NCBI GenBank assembly: GCA_022650485.1
Contig: JALCPP010000002.1
Location: 1 to 64,000, forward strand
Direction: 5' to 3'
DNA from: Oscillospiraceae bacterium
GTDB taxonomy: Bacteria; Bacillota; Clostridia; Oscillospirales; Acutalibacteraceae
DNA: 64,000 nt
The notes below the pieces were generated by a model. It did no database searches. It had not been told where the DNA came from and saw only the letters and a list, made by a program, of their open reading frames with translations. Shown piece after piece: positions 43,841 to 53,369 of this stretch. The translations under genes were made by a program, and so were the position numbers. The first letter of the stretch is position 1. Each line of letters opens with the position of its first letter.

Positions 43841-44719
43841 ATGCACACACGTGACTTCTTTCAAAGGAAAACCGTGTTTTCCTTTGAGGTTTTTCCGCCG
43901 AAACCAACTTCTTCCATAGATACCGTTTACCAAACTCTGCGGGAATTAAACGGTCTTTCTCCCGACTTTATCAGTGTGACGTACGGTGCTGTCGGCAGTA
44001 AAAACAATGCCACGGTTCAAATCGCTTCCGACATTAAAAACAAATATGGTGCGGAAAGTGTTGCACATCTTCCCTGTATTAACCTGAAAAAGGAAGATGT
44101 TCTGGCAACGCTCTCTGACTTAAAGCGGAACGGAATTGAGAATATCCTTGCGCTGCGCGGCGACATTCGGCCGGATGCCGAACCAAAAACCGATTTTAAA
44201 CACGCGAGCGACCTGATTGCATTTATCAGGGAAAACGGCGAGTTTAACCTGATTGGTGCCTGCTATCCGGAAGGACACCCGGAATCGGGCGGAATTGTGA
44301 ATGATATTCTCAATTTAAAAAAGAAAGTGGACGCGGGTGCGAATCAGTTGATTTCACAGCTCTTCTTTGACAACAGTTATTTCTATTCTTTTTTGGAACG
44401 AGCGAAAATCGCCGGAATTGATGTTCCCATACAGGCCGGAATCATGCCGGTGACAAACAAAAATCAGATTGAACGGATGGTGACGCTCTGCGGGGTGGCC
44501 CTTCCGAAAAAATTTGTAAAAGTACTGGAAAAATACGGGGAGAACCCGGCTGCCATGCAGGAGGCGGGAATTGCGTACGCCATCGACCAGATAGTCGACC
44601 TGATTGCGCAGGGTGTGGACGGAATTCACCTTTACACGATGAACAATTCCTATGTGGCGAAAAAAATCAGCGATGCGGTGACGAATCTGCTGGCGGATTC
44701 TTATTCAATCTCCGGGTAA
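43841..44719 (+). CDS. metF: 5,10-methylenetetrahydrofolate reductase
   Basis: 292 residues. FSFEVFPPK at the N-terminus, VTYGAVGS, LALRGDIRPD, GACYPEGHPES and QLFFDNSYF are canonical. It reduces methylene-THF to methyl-THF for MetE. It abuts metE with no gap and its last 19 bp overlap the convergent pheA gene. Confidence 0.97.
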   Translation: MHTRDFFQRKTVFSFEVFPPKPTSSIDTVYQTLRELNGLSPDFISVTYGAVGSKNNATVQIASDIKNKYGAESVAHLPCINLKKEDVLATLSDLKRNGIENILALRGDIRPDAEPKTDFKHASDLIAFIRENGEFNLIGACYPEGHPESGGIVNDILNLKKKVDAGANQLISQLFFDNSYFYSFLERAKIAGIDVPIQAGIMPVTNKNQIERMVTLCGVALPKKFVKVLEKYGENPAAMQEAGIAYAIDQIVDLIAQGVDGIHLYTMNNSYVAKKISDAVTNLLADSYSISG

Positions 44720-45816
44720 TTCCCAAGGAATGAAAAGCGGGAAAGTTCTTCCGACAGGGCGCAGAGCAGGTCCAGGGTTTTTGCGTCTGCGGAGGACCCG
44801 GAAAAGTCCAGGTAAAAATCGTATTCAAAATTGCGGCCTGGAATCGGGCGCGACTCGATTTTGGTCAGATTCAGCCCGGCGGCGGCGAAACGCGCCAAGA
44901 CCGAATAAAGTGTGCCGGTGCGGTGCGGCAGCGAGAAGCAGAGGCTGATCTTGTTTGCCTTCGGCGCAATCAGCAAGCGGCGCCCGATGGCGATGAACCT
45001 TGTACGGTTTCCGTCGCTGTCCTGCACATCCCGGTCCAGAATATTCAGCGAAAACTGAGCGGCCGCATGTTCCGAGCAAAGTGCCGCCGCTCCGTTTTCC
45101 TGCGCTGCCAGCGCCGCGGCTTTCGCGGTGCTGGCACATTCTTTATGGGGAAATCCATGCTGCTTTAAGTATCCGGCGCATTGGCGCAGTGCCTGCGGGT
45201 GCGAGTAGACAATGCGGATGCTGCCGGAGCTTTTTTCGCGGGAGGCGAGGCAGTGCCGCACCGGAAGGCTTGCGGCTCCCACAATGGAAAAGCGGTATTT
45301 TAAAATCAGGTCATACACTTCATTGACGGAGCCCGCCGTGGAATTTTCAACCGGCAGTACGCCCAGGTCGGCGGTTCCGCTTTCAACGGCGGAGAAAATC
45401 GAAGGAAAATCGGGGCGGAAGACCGGTTCCGCCTGTGGGTAAAGGCGCGACAGCGCCTCGTGGGAATAGGAGCCCTTTTGACCAAGGCAAGCAACAAAAC
45501 GTGGCGCTTGCGGCGGGCGCGAAGCGTCCCGCACTGCCCGGCGCAGAGAAGCACCGCTGCCCAGCGCACTGTGTTGAATTTCGCGGCTCATGGCCATTAA
45601 ACTGGAATACAGGATGCGGGCCTGACCGCCGTGTTGGCCGGCTTTTGCGGAAACATCATCCAGAATTTCCTGTTCGCGTGTTTCGTTAAAAATAGGAAGA
45701 TTTTTCTTTCCCTTTACCTGCGCAACCTGTTTTGCGCATTCCATTCGGCGCAGGAAGAGGTTCATAATCCCGTCGTCGATTTCGTCAATCTGTTTTCTTA
45801 ATTCATCCAGTTCCAT
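44701..45816 (-). CDS. pheA: Bifunctional chorismate mutase/prephenate dehydratase
   Basis: 371 residues. The N-terminal AroQ chorismate mutase covers about 1-85 (LRKQIDEIDDGIMNLFLRRM). Prephenate dehydratase follows from about 105 (FVACLGQKGSYSHEA, PVENSTAGSVNEVYD, NRTRFIAIG). A C-terminal ACT domain has the Phe-binding ESRP motif. It makes phenylpyruvate from chorismate and should be feedback-inhibited by Phe. It is the last gene of the aromatic operon and overlaps metF tail to tail. Confidence 0.95.
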   Translation of the reverse strand: MELDELRKQIDEIDDGIMNLFLRRMECAKQVAQVKGKKNLPIFNETREQEILDDVSAKAGQHGGQARILYSSLMAMSREIQHSALGSGASLRRAVRDASRPPQAPRFVACLGQKGSYSHEALSRLYPQAEPVFRPDFPSIFSAVESGTADLGVLPVENSTAGSVNEVYDLILKYRFSIVGAASLPVRHCLASREKSSGSIRIVYSHPQALRQCAGYLKQHGFPHKECASTAKAAALAAQENGAAALCSEHAAAQFSLNILDRDVQDSDGNRTRFIAIGRRLLIAPKANKISLCFSLPHRTGTLYSVLARFAAAGLNLTKIESRPIPGRNFEYDFYLDFSGSSADAKTLDLLCALSEELSRFSFLGNYPEIE

Positions 45817-45920
45817 TTTAACAGCTCCATTTCCCGGCGGGCGGCACCGCCTTTTTTGCGGTTATCTGAGTTCCTGTTTGAACAAAAAGTGGAAGATTTT
45901 TTCAGTACAGTCGGTGCCGC

Positions 45921-46991
45921 CTATGGCAGAAGGTTGATGACGGCAAGGGCGGCGGCAGCTTCGACCGCCGGAACCGCACGCGGCACAATGCACGGATCGT
46001 GCCGCCCTTTTACAGTCAGCTGTTCCGGCCGGCCCGTTTTCAGGTTAATGCTTTGCTGGGGCAGCCCAATGGAGGGCGTCGGTTTGAACGCGGCACGGAA
46101 TACGATGGGCATTCCGGTTGTGATTCCGCCCAGAATCCCGCCCGCACGGTTGCTTTTTGTCTTGACTTTTCCTTCTTGATCGAAAAAGAACGGGTCGTTG
46201 TTTTCACTGCCGAACAGTTCGGCGGCGGCAAAACCGGCCCCGAATTCCACACCTTTACAGGCCGGAATGCTGAACAGAATGGAAGAAAACAGCGATTCCG
46301 CTCCGCCCGAAAGAGGGCCGCCCGCCCCGGCGGGGAGTCCCGCGACGGCGCATTCCACCACACCGCCCACGCTGTCCGCCTTTTGGCGGGCGGCTTCAAT
46401 CTCCGCGCGCATGGCGGTTTCTGCTTTTGGGTCAATTGTGGGAAAATACCGGGAGGAAAGCTGATCGAGGAGAGAAACGGGGATATCGGCCGGGCAGAAC
46501 GGAGGGTCCGTCACACCGTGAACGGACAGAACATGCGCGCCGACCGCAATGCCTTTTCTCCGCAGAATCTGGCGGCAGACGGTCCCGGCAAATACGAGCG
46601 GTGCGGTCAGGCGGCCGGAAAAATGCCCGCCGCCGCGCACGTCGTTAAACCCGCCGTAGCGCACATAAGCCGTGTAGTCCGCGTGACCCGGACGTGGCAC
46701 ATTTCGCAGGGATTTGTAGTCGCCGGAGCGTGTGTTGGTGTTTTCAATGACGGCACAGAGCGGGGCGCCGGTCGTTCGGCTTTCCAGCAGGCCGCTGATG
46801 ATTTTCGGGGTATCCGCTTCTTTTCGCGGGGTGGCGGACGCATCCCTTCCCGGCGCGCGGCGGGCCATTTGGGCGGTGATTTCTTCCGTACTGATTGGTT
46901 CGCCGGCGGGAAGCCCCTCCAGTACGGCGCCGATGGCCGGGCCGTGACTTTCCCCGAAAACGGTCAGACGCACCTTATTCCCCCAGCTCAT
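45921..46991 (-). CDS. aroC: Chorismate synthase
   Basis: 356 residues. Signature blocks GESHGPAIGAVLEGLPAG, RPGHADYT, GGGHFSGRLTAPLV and GGITTGMPIVFR. It forms chorismate from EPSP using reduced FMN. The start at 46991 follows GGGAGG and overlaps aroA by 17 bp. Confidence 0.97.
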   Translation of the reverse strand: MSWGNKVRLTVFGESHGPAIGAVLEGLPAGEPISTEEITAQMARRAPGRDASATPRKEADTPKIISGLLESRTTGAPLCAVIENTNTRSGDYKSLRNVPRPGHADYTAYVRYGGFNDVRGGGHFSGRLTAPLVFAGTVCRQILRRKGIAVGAHVLSVHGVTDPPFCPADIPVSLLDQLSSRYFPTIDPKAETAMRAEIEAARQKADSVGGVVECAVAGLPAGAGGPLSGGAESLFSSILFSIPACKGVEFGAGFAAAELFGSENNDPFFFDQEGKVKTKSNRAGGILGGITTGMPIVFRAAFKPTPSIGLPQQSINLKTGRPEQLTVKGRHDPCIVPRAVPAVEAAAALAVINLLP

Positions 46992-48204
46992 ACGCTTTTC
47001 CTCCCAGTGTGTTGTAATCCCGAAAAAAATCCGGGTAGCTTTTACAGATACTTTCGGAGTCCGTAATGGTGACTTCTTCGTTGGAAGCCAGCGCGGCGAC
47101 CGCCATTGCCATGACGATGCGGTGGTCGTTTCTTCCTTCCGCCGTTCCGCCGTGCAGGCATTCCACACCGTCGATGCACAGGCCGTCCTCCGTCTCCCTG
47201 ATGTGTGCCCCCAGGGCGGAAAGCCCGTCCGCCATGGCAGCGAGCCGATTGCTTTCTTTCAGGCGAAGCCGTTCGGCGTTTCGAATCACGGTGCGGCCCC
47301 GTGCCGCCGCCGCGGTAACGGCCAAAATAGGGACAAGGTCCGGAATCTGGGCGGCGTCGATCTCGATTCCGCGCAGTTCACCCGGTTCTGCGGTCAGCAC
47401 GGAGCCGTTCCAACTCAGGCGCGCGCCGAACCGGCGGAACAGTTCTTCCGCGGTTCGGTCGCCTTGGGCGGAGCCGCGCCGCAGCCCGGAAAGTTCCACT
47501 TTCCCGCCAAGAGCGCCGGCTGCGAGAAAGTACGCGGCCTGGGACCAGTCCCGTTCAATGCAGGCAACCGATGGGAGGTATTTCTGGGTTCCCGGTACAG
47601 ACCACCCGGCCTTGGTGGGGAGAATACGGATGCCGTGTTCTGCCAAAATATTTACCGTCAGGTCTGTGTATCCGGCGGATTCCAGCGGGGAAGTCAGCCG
47701 GATTTCACTGTCCCCGTTCAAGAGCGGAAGGGAAAGCATCAGTCCCGTAATGAATTGGGAACTGATGTTTCCCGGCAGAGAGTAAATGCCGGGGCGCAGT
47801 TTGCCGGAAACGTGCAGCGGGAGCCCGCCGGTGCTTTTACATGTTGCCCCGTGCAGGGGAAGACAGTTAAGGTAAATGCCGATCGGGCGTTGGGGCAGCC
47901 TGCCGTGCCCGGTAAAGGCAGTGGGAATTCCGAGCGCCGCGGCGACCGGAACCAGAAAACGCAGGGTAGAGCCCGATTCCCCGCAGTCAATGTACGCGGA
48001 ACTTCCGCTTTGCTGCGCGGCACGCAGCGCAGTAAGCGCCGACTTGGTTGCGGCAAGATCGGCGCTGAGGGGTTCGTCTTTTGGAAGCGGGTTTGGCGTT
48101 CCTGCAAGAAATGCCCCGATCATGGCGCGGTGCGCCGCGCTTTTTGAAAGGGGAACTCTTACACTGCCGCGCAGTACGGCGGGCGAACACCGCACGCGGC
48201 TCAT
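46975..48204 (-). CDS. aroA: 5-enolpyruvylshikimate-3-phosphate synthase
   Basis: 409 residues. PLSKSAAHRA (the Lys-Ser...Arg site), CGESGSTLRFLVP, RLPQRPIG, RLRLKESNRLAAM and HDHRI-like NDHRIVMAMAVAA are all present. It joins shikimate 3-phosphate and PEP. It overlaps aroB by 4 bp (ATGA). Confidence 0.97.
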   Translation of the reverse strand: MSRVRCSPAVLRGSVRVPLSKSAAHRAMIGAFLAGTPNPLPKDEPLSADLAATKSALTALRAAQQSGSSAYIDCGESGSTLRFLVPVAAALGIPTAFTGHGRLPQRPIGIYLNCLPLHGATCKSTGGLPLHVSGKLRPGIYSLPGNISSQFITGLMLSLPLLNGDSEIRLTSPLESAGYTDLTVNILAEHGIRILPTKAGWSVPGTQKYLPSVACIERDWSQAAYFLAAGALGGKVELSGLRRGSAQGDRTAEELFRRFGARLSWNGSVLTAEPGELRGIEIDAAQIPDLVPILAVTAAAARGRTVIRNAERLRLKESNRLAAMADGLSALGAHIRETEDGLCIDGVECLHGGTAEGRNDHRIVMAMAVAALASNEEVTITDSESICKSYPDFFRDYNTLGGKAYELGE

Positions 48205-49262
48205 GAAAGCACCTGCATAAACGGACCGAGCTTTTCGTGGGGAAGCGGATGCAGAAAGCTTTCGCCGATTTTTCGAAGCAGGACAAGGCTGATGCTGTTT
48301 CCGCGGCTTTTCTTATCCAGACGTGCGGCTTGCGCAATGCGCTGGGGGTCTGATCTATCCGAAACCGGCAGTCCGTATGCCTGAAGCACGCCGGCAATTT
48401 TGTCGGCGGTTCCAGGTTCCGTAATGCCGGCCGCTTCGCTGCATCGGCTTATCATGACCATGCCGATTCCCACGGCCTCGCCGTGTGTCAGCCCCTGGTA
48501 GCCGTGCAGTTTTTCCAGCGCGTGACCAAAGGTATGCCCGAAATTCAACAGCATTCGGTCTCCGTTGTCCAGCTCGTCGCGTTCTACCAGTTCTCTTTTA
48601 ATGTTTACACAGCTGGCAATGACCGGTTCAATATCTCTTTTCGCAGTGATATCACCGCGGGCAATCAGGCTGAACAGTGTGTGGTTGCGAATACAGCCGT
48701 ATTTAATAGCCTCGCCCATGCCGTCGGCAAAAAACAGAGGCGGCAGAGTCCTAAGCGTGTCCGGATCAATCAGTACAAGAGACGGCTGGTGAAACGCGCC
48801 GACCAGATTTTTTCCCTCCGGCAGGTCAACCCCTGTCTTTCCGCCCACGGAAGAATCGATCTGTGCAAGCAGGGAGGTGGGAATCTGTAACACACGGATT
48901 CCCCTTAAATAGGTTGCGGCGGCAAACCCTGCCATGTCGCCCGTTACGCCGCCGCCAAGCGCGACGACAAAATCGCTCCGGGTCAGTCCCTGTTCTGAAA
49001 AAGCGGTGTACATATCCGCAATGACGGACAGGCGTTTGTGTTCTTCCCCGGCGGGGAAGGAAAACACACGGGCCTGAAATCCGGCGGAATTCAGAGAGGA
49101 AACCACGCGCTGTGCGTAAGTTTTGCCCACGTTGGAATCGGTGACGACAGCAGCCCTGGTTCCGGGCCCGAAAATCTTTGCGGCTTCTGTTCCCACGCAG
49201 TCAAGGCTTCCGCGCTCCATCAGAATTTGATAGGGGGTTTCTGTGTGGACGGTTAAAATCAT
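48201..49262 (-). CDS. aroB: 3-dehydroquinate synthase
   Basis: 353 residues. NAD-binding GGGVTGDMAGFAAATYLRGI, QIPTSLLAQIDSSVGGKTGV, KYGCIRN and metal-site LNFGHTFGHALE are canonical. It makes 3-dehydroquinate from DAHP. ATG 49262 overlaps the tyrA stop (ATGA), so translation is coupled. Confidence 0.97.
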   Translation of the reverse strand: MILTVHTETPYQILMERGSLDCVGTEAAKIFGPGTRAAVVTDSNVGKTYAQRVVSSLNSAGFQARVFSFPAGEEHKRLSVIADMYTAFSEQGLTRSDFVVALGGGVTGDMAGFAAATYLRGIRVLQIPTSLLAQIDSSVGGKTGVDLPEGKNLVGAFHQPSLVLIDPDTLRTLPPLFFADGMGEAIKYGCIRNHTLFSLIARGDITAKRDIEPVIASCVNIKRELVERDELDNGDRMLLNFGHTFGHALEKLHGYQGLTHGEAVGIGMVMISRCSEAAGITEPGTADKIAGVLQAYGLPVSDRSDPQRIAQAARLDKKSRGNSISLVLLRKIGESFLHPLPHEKLGPFMQVLS

Positions 49263-50098
49263 GTTTCTTCCAGCCTTTCCTTTATCAGCCTGCCTTCCCG
49301 CAAAAGGGAACACAGAGTTTCTTCCTCTTGCCGGTCGATCGCGTCGCGAATGTCCTTCAGGTTGGAAATCAGTGTGTCCAGCTCTTTCGTCAGCGCAATG
49401 CGGTTGTCGAGAAAAAGTTCGGTCCACATGGTTTCGTTAATGCTCGCCACCCGCGACACGTCGCGGTAGCTTCCTGCGGAAAATCCGGCATGGCCGGGGC
49501 ACTGCGGACTTTTTACATAGGCACAGGCAATCACATGGGGCAGCTGACTGGTAAACGCGATTTCCCTGTCGTGTTCTTCCGGGGTGGTGACGACGGTGCC
49601 GCTGCACCCCAGTTCGGCGGCGACACCGGCCATTTTATGAACCGATTCCTCCGGCGCGCCGCACGGAACCAGCAGATAGCTTGCCCCAAGGAAAAGGTCT
49701 GCGTCGCTGTTTGCAAAACCGCCTTTTTCCTTTCCGGCCATCGGGTGTCCTCCCACATAAATCAGGCCGTGTTGTGCCGCAATTTCTGCCAGGTGCGGGC
49801 TTAAATAGGATTTGATTCCGCACACGTCGCTGATGATGCAGCCTGTGTGCAGGAAGGAAGCATGTGTCCGCAGAAAGTCAATGTCTGCCTGTGGGTACAG
49901 GCACAAAAACAGCAGATCCGCTTTTTTCAGGTCTTCCGGTGTCGCTTTCCGCCGGATTGCCCCGCAGTTCAGTGCGGCGGCAAGTACCTGCGGGCTGCTG
50001 TCGATTCCGGTCACGCGGCAGTGACTGTATTTTTGAAACGCCTTTGCGAGCGATCCGCCGATTAATCCCAGACCGACTACGACAATATTGTAATTCAT
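49259..50098 (-). CDS. tyrA: Prephenate dehydrogenase
   Basis: 279 residues. N-terminal Rossmann motif VVGLGLIGGSLAKAF, then GGHPMAGKEKGG and the helical C-terminal half with VIACAY. No ACT domain is attached, so feedback by Tyr at this enzyme would need another route. AAAGGAGG lies 10 nt upstream. It is the second gene of the operon, after aroF. Confidence 0.95.
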   Translation of the reverse strand: MNYNIVVVGLGLIGGSLAKAFQKYSHCRVTGIDSSPQVLAAALNCGAIRRKATPEDLKKADLLFLCLYPQADIDFLRTHASFLHTGCIISDVCGIKSYLSPHLAEIAAQHGLIYVGGHPMAGKEKGGFANSDADLFLGASYLLVPCGAPEESVHKMAGVAAELGCSGTVVTTPEEHDREIAFTSQLPHVIACAYVKSPQCPGHAGFSAGSYRDVSRVASINETMWTELFLDNRIALTKELDTLISNLKDIRDAIDRQEEETLCSLLREGRLIKERLEET

Positions 50099-50150
50099 AG
50101 GGAAGACGCCTCCTTTGGTGCTTTATTACATTGTAGCATAAAAGTAAAGG

Positions 50151-51176
50151 CTAATTCAACGACCGCCCAAAAGCCTGTGCCTCCGCTTTTAAATGGGAAG
50201 CGGTTTGTTTGAACTGGTTCGGTGTTAAAGACTGCGCCCCGTCCGAAAGGGCATTGGCGGGGTCATTGTGAACCTCGATCATCAGGCCGTCCGCTCCGGC
50301 TGCGACGGCGGCCAGTGCCAGCGGTTCCACCAGCCAGGAGTGCCCGGAGGCATGGCTGGGGTCGACAACGACGGGAAGATGAGAGAAGCGCTTTATAATA
50401 GGAATAGCGGAAACGTCCAGCGTATTGCGCGTATAGGGCTCAAACGTGCGGATGCCGCGTTCACAGAGGATCACCTGGTTGTTCCCACCTGCCATGATGT
50501 ACTCGGCGCTCATCAGAAGTTCTTCAATGGTATTTGACAGGCCGCGCTTAAGCAGAATCGGCTTGCGAATTTTGCCCAGTGCTTTCAGCAGTTCGAAATT
50601 CTGCATGTTTCGCGCACCGACCTGAATGATGTCTACCCCGCTTTCCAAAAACAGGTCGATGTGCTTTTCGCTCATCAGTTCGGTGACAATCGGCAGCCCG
50701 GTTTCCTTTTTTGCTTCCCGCAGAAGCTCAAGCCCTTCGGCTTTCAGCCCCTGAAAGGAATACGGGGATGTGCGCGGCTTAAACGCGCCGCCGCGCAGGA
50801 ACGCCGCCCCAGCCTGTTTGATTTCACGCGCGATGCCGCAGATCTGTTCTTTGCTTTCCACCGAGCATGGGCCGGCGATCAGGGTGAGCCCGCCGCCGCC
50901 GATTTTCTGCCCACCCGGCAGAGTGACCACGGTGTCGTTCGGGTGAAATTTTCGGTTTGCCTTTTTATACGGTTCCTGTACCCGTTTCACACTTTCTACC
51001 AGTTTCTGCGCCGCAACGGCATCAATATCAATGGCGGAAGTGTCCCCGATCAGACCGAGCACAGTGCTTTGAGTGCCAACCCACGAATTGACCTTGACTC
51101 CGTATTTTCCGTGAAGAAAAAAACAGAAGTCGCGTATTTGCTGCTGTGTGCAGCCGGGTTTCAGTACGATAATCAT
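50151..51176 (-). CDS. aroF: DAHP synthase, type I-beta with N-terminal regulatory domain
   Basis: 341 residues. Residues 1-70 form the ferredoxin-like N-terminal domain (MIIVLKPGCTQQQIRDF, TVLGLIGDTSAIDID). The catalytic barrel contains IAGPCSVESKEQI, RGGAFKPRTSPYSFQG, LKRGLSNTIEE and VVDPSHASGHS. It makes DAHP from PEP and erythrose 4-phosphate. In characterised I-beta enzymes this N-terminal domain binds Phe or Tyr as feedback inhibitor. It is the first gene of the operon behind a leader-peptide attenuator. The same N-terminal domain is fused to AroK at 53329-54099. Confidence 0.97.
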   Translation of the reverse strand: MIIVLKPGCTQQQIRDFCFFLHGKYGVKVNSWVGTQSTVLGLIGDTSAIDIDAVAAQKLVESVKRVQEPYKKANRKFHPNDTVVTLPGGQKIGGGGLTLIAGPCSVESKEQICGIAREIKQAGAAFLRGGAFKPRTSPYSFQGLKAEGLELLREAKKETGLPIVTELMSEKHIDLFLESGVDIIQVGARNMQNFELLKALGKIRKPILLKRGLSNTIEELLMSAEYIMAGGNNQVILCERGIRTFEPYTRNTLDVSAIPIIKRFSHLPVVVDPSHASGHSWLVEPLALAAVAAGADGLMIEVHNDPANALSDGAQSLTPNQFKQTASHLKAEAQAFGRSLN

Positions 51177-51240
51177 AATAGTTCCTCCTGGTTCTGACGG
51201 ACGATGGAACAGCATGCCGCTGAAAAATATCTGATTGCAT

Positions 51241-51275
51241 AAAAAAACAGCGGGGCTGCTGCCAGCTCCGCCGTT
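51241..51275 (-). terminator. Attenuator terminator upstream of aroF
   Basis: On the minus strand AACGGCGG pairs with CCCGCTGTT (one G-U), with GCTGGCAGC in the loop, followed by seven T. It begins 28 nt after the leader-peptide stop and ends about 65 nt before aroF. A 27-nt block of it is identical to the attenuator at 54172-54206. Confidence 0.85.
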
Positions 51276-51302
51276 GCTTTTTTATCAGGGCAAAGACCGA
51301 TA

Positions 51303-51437
51303 CTAGAGTAAAGGTCTGCACCTGCCGGCACGAGAAAGCTCACAGTCAGTTTCCGGGTACGCGAAAGTAAACCCATCCGCATAATAATAGCGGGGGTATC
51401 CGTAGAACATAAATCGCGCACTAAACAAAAACCGCAT
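51303..51437 (-). CDS. Aromatic-rich leader peptide of the aroF operon (44 aa)
   Basis: A 44-codon frame with its own RBS (AAAGGA, 8 nt spacing). Twelve of the first 27 residues are Phe or Tyr, including FMFYGYP and RYYYADGF. The C-terminal part (TDCELSRAGRCRPLL) has no aromatic residues. It is followed by a terminator, the classical layout for attenuation by ribosome stalling on Phe and Tyr codons. A paralogue upstream of aroK shares 35 of 44 residues. Confidence 0.85.
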   Translation of the reverse strand: MRFLFSARFMFYGYPRYYYADGFTFAYPETDCELSRAGRCRPLL

Positions 51438-51471
51438 GTGGAAATTCCTTTCTCGATTTGTCTTTTTTTGT

Positions 51472-51500
51472 ATCATAATACAGCGTTTGGAATGTGTCAA
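51472..51500 (-). promoter_or_regulatory. Promoter of the aroF operon leader
   Basis: On the minus strand TTGACA (51500-51495) and TATGAT (51477-51472) have a 17-bp spacer. The same boxes and spacing occur before the aroK leader. Confidence 0.85.
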
Positions 51501-51659
51501 GTGTTCAAACGCAGCCTTGCAGGGCAAAAAACGAAAAAAAGTTGTTTCTGACGATACATTTATGGAAAATTCAGGAAATCTTACTTGAATTCTTCACCCC
51601 ATATTGATAGAATATATTTATTACCATGAATTGGAAATTTTCCGGAAGGAAGCACGCAA

Positions 51660-53369
51660 ATGGATAATATGGTTCTGGAACAGCTGATTGACGGCCTTGG
51701 CGGCAGCTTATTGTGCTGCCGAAGGGATAGCCGGCTGTCAATCCTTTATGCGAGCGATTCCTTTTACAGTATGATGGGTTTTGCAAAGGGTGAAATCACG
51801 GCACTGCTGGGCGAAGGTCCGGCACCCGTGCTGCGGAACAGCCCGCCGATTGACTGGGAACGAATTACGGAAGAAATCATAGAAAAAGGATTTGCAAAAC
51901 CGGAACTTCGATTAATTAAAAAAGACGGACATCATATTTGGGCTTCTTACCGCGTCAGACTGCAGCAGGATGAGAACGGGGAAGAGTATTTTTGCGGAGT
52001 TTTGGAAAATATCACCCTGAGCAGGCGCTCCCGCAGGCAGCAGCTGGAACAGAAACGAGAACTGGAAGCGTTGACGGCAAATGTACCGTGTGGGGTACTG
52101 CGCTGCCAGAACGACGAATTCCTGACGCTGAATTTTGCCAGCGAAGGATTCTGCCGTATGTTAGGGTACGGTAGAGAAGAAATTACAGCAATGTTTGACA
52201 ACCGGTTTATCCAAATGGTCTATGAGAAAGACCGCTCTCTTCTGCTTCGGCGTGAGGTAGGCGGCAAGACATCCGGCGGCGTGACGGAAATGACCTATCG
52301 TGTGGTGGGGAAAAACGGGAATTTAATTTGGATTTTGGACAAAAGCCGGCTGCAGGAGGACTGCAACGGAAGAGTCTGGCTGTACAGCGTCTTGCTGGAT
52401 GTGACGCAGACGCAGAAGGCACAGGAAGAGCTCGCGGTGACGGAAGAACGCTATCACATGCTGCTGGAGCATGCGGCGGACCCGATTATGGACTTTAACC
52501 TGAAGACCGGCCAGATTTTTTATTCGCCCACTTTTACGGCCCGGTTTGGTGTTGCAACCCAGAAGGGCGAAACGCTTCTGAAGTATCTTGAGGAAAGCTC
52601 TGTTATTTACAGCAGGGACCGGAAGCCTCTCATGGATCAGATGCTCCGCCTGCTGCGGGGGGAAGCGCAGGAAGATGGAGAGTTTCGCCTGCGGGGGGCA
52701 AACGGCAGATATATCTGGTGCAATGTACACCCCACGGCTTTTTTTAATGAGCAGGGAGAGGCTACGCGGCTGATCGTGGTTATTTCAGATATTGACCGGC
52801 GAAAAAAGGAGTCAATTGCGTTAAGACAGCAGGCGGAGCATGACCTGCTGACCGGGTTGTTTAATCGGGTGACGGCGACAGACCGGATTAACCGCGTGAT
52901 TCGGGAAAGTAAGCCGGGGGAGCGGCATGCCTTTTTTGTAATTGATATTGACAATTTTAAGCATGTCAACGATCATTTGGGGCATTTAAAGGGTGACGAA
53001 CTGATTATTCAGACCGCTTCGCGTATACAGCGGTTGTTTCGTGAAAAAGACATCGTGGCCCGTGTCGGAGGAGATGAATTTGTCGTGTTTCTTCGCAGAA
53101 TTGCTTCGGTGGATATGATTGTGAAGAAGGCGGAAAGCATTGGAGATGCGTTTCGGTGCAGTCTGGCAAATGGCTGCTGCGACCTTTCCGCCAGCATCGG
53201 TGTTTCTTTTTATCCTTATGACGGTGCTTCTTACGAAGAACTGTTTCGGAAAGCGGATGCCGCGATGTATGCCGCTAAAAACAGCGGTAAAAATTCCTTC
53301 CGCGTTTATACGCGGGAAATCGGGGAACTTACTCAGATGGATGTGGGGGATCGAGTCCCAGGGCCTTGA
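51660..53369 (+). CDS. PAS-GGDEF diguanylate cyclase
   Basis: 569 residues, no membrane segment. Three PAS-like modules (about 20-125, 135-260 and 268-395; PAC motif NGEEYFCGVLENITLSRR) precede a GGDEF domain from about 395. The active site GGDEF is at residues 470-474 and an inhibitory I-site RxxD at 461-464, so it should make c-di-GMP with product inhibition. GGAAGG precedes the ATG. It diverges from the aroF leader promoter across 222 bp, and its 3' end overlaps aroK by 41 bp tail to tail. Confidence 0.95.
   Translation: MDNMVLEQLIDGLGGSLLCCRRDSRLSILYASDSFYSMMGFAKGEITALLGEGPAPVLRNSPPIDWERITEEIIEKGFAKPELRLIKKDGHHIWASYRVRLQQDENGEEYFCGVLENITLSRRSRRQQLEQKRELEALTANVPCGVLRCQNDEFLTLNFASEGFCRMLGYGREEITAMFDNRFIQMVYEKDRSLLLRREVGGKTSGGVTEMTYRVVGKNGNLIWILDKSRLQEDCNGRVWLYSVLLDVTQTQKAQEELAVTEERYHMLLEHAADPIMDFNLKTGQIFYSPTFTARFGVATQKGETLLKYLEESSVIYSRDRKPLMDQMLRLLRGEAQEDGEFRLRGANGRYIWCNVHPTAFFNEQGEATRLIVVISDIDRRKKESIALRQQAEHDLLTGLFNRVTATDRINRVIRESKPGERHAFFVIDIDNFKHVNDHLGHLKGDELIIQTASRIQRLFREKDIVARVGGDEFVVFLRRIASVDMIVKKAESIGDAFRCSLANGCCDLSASIGVSFYPYDGASYEELFRKADAAMYAAKNSGKNSFRVYTREIGELTQMDVGDRVPGP

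Noticed and set aside
45999-48147. Long plus-strand frames opposite aroC and aroA (up to 355 codons)
   Set aside because: They are mirror frames of GC-rich coding DNA. The opposite strand encodes complete aroC and aroA with all catalytic motifs.
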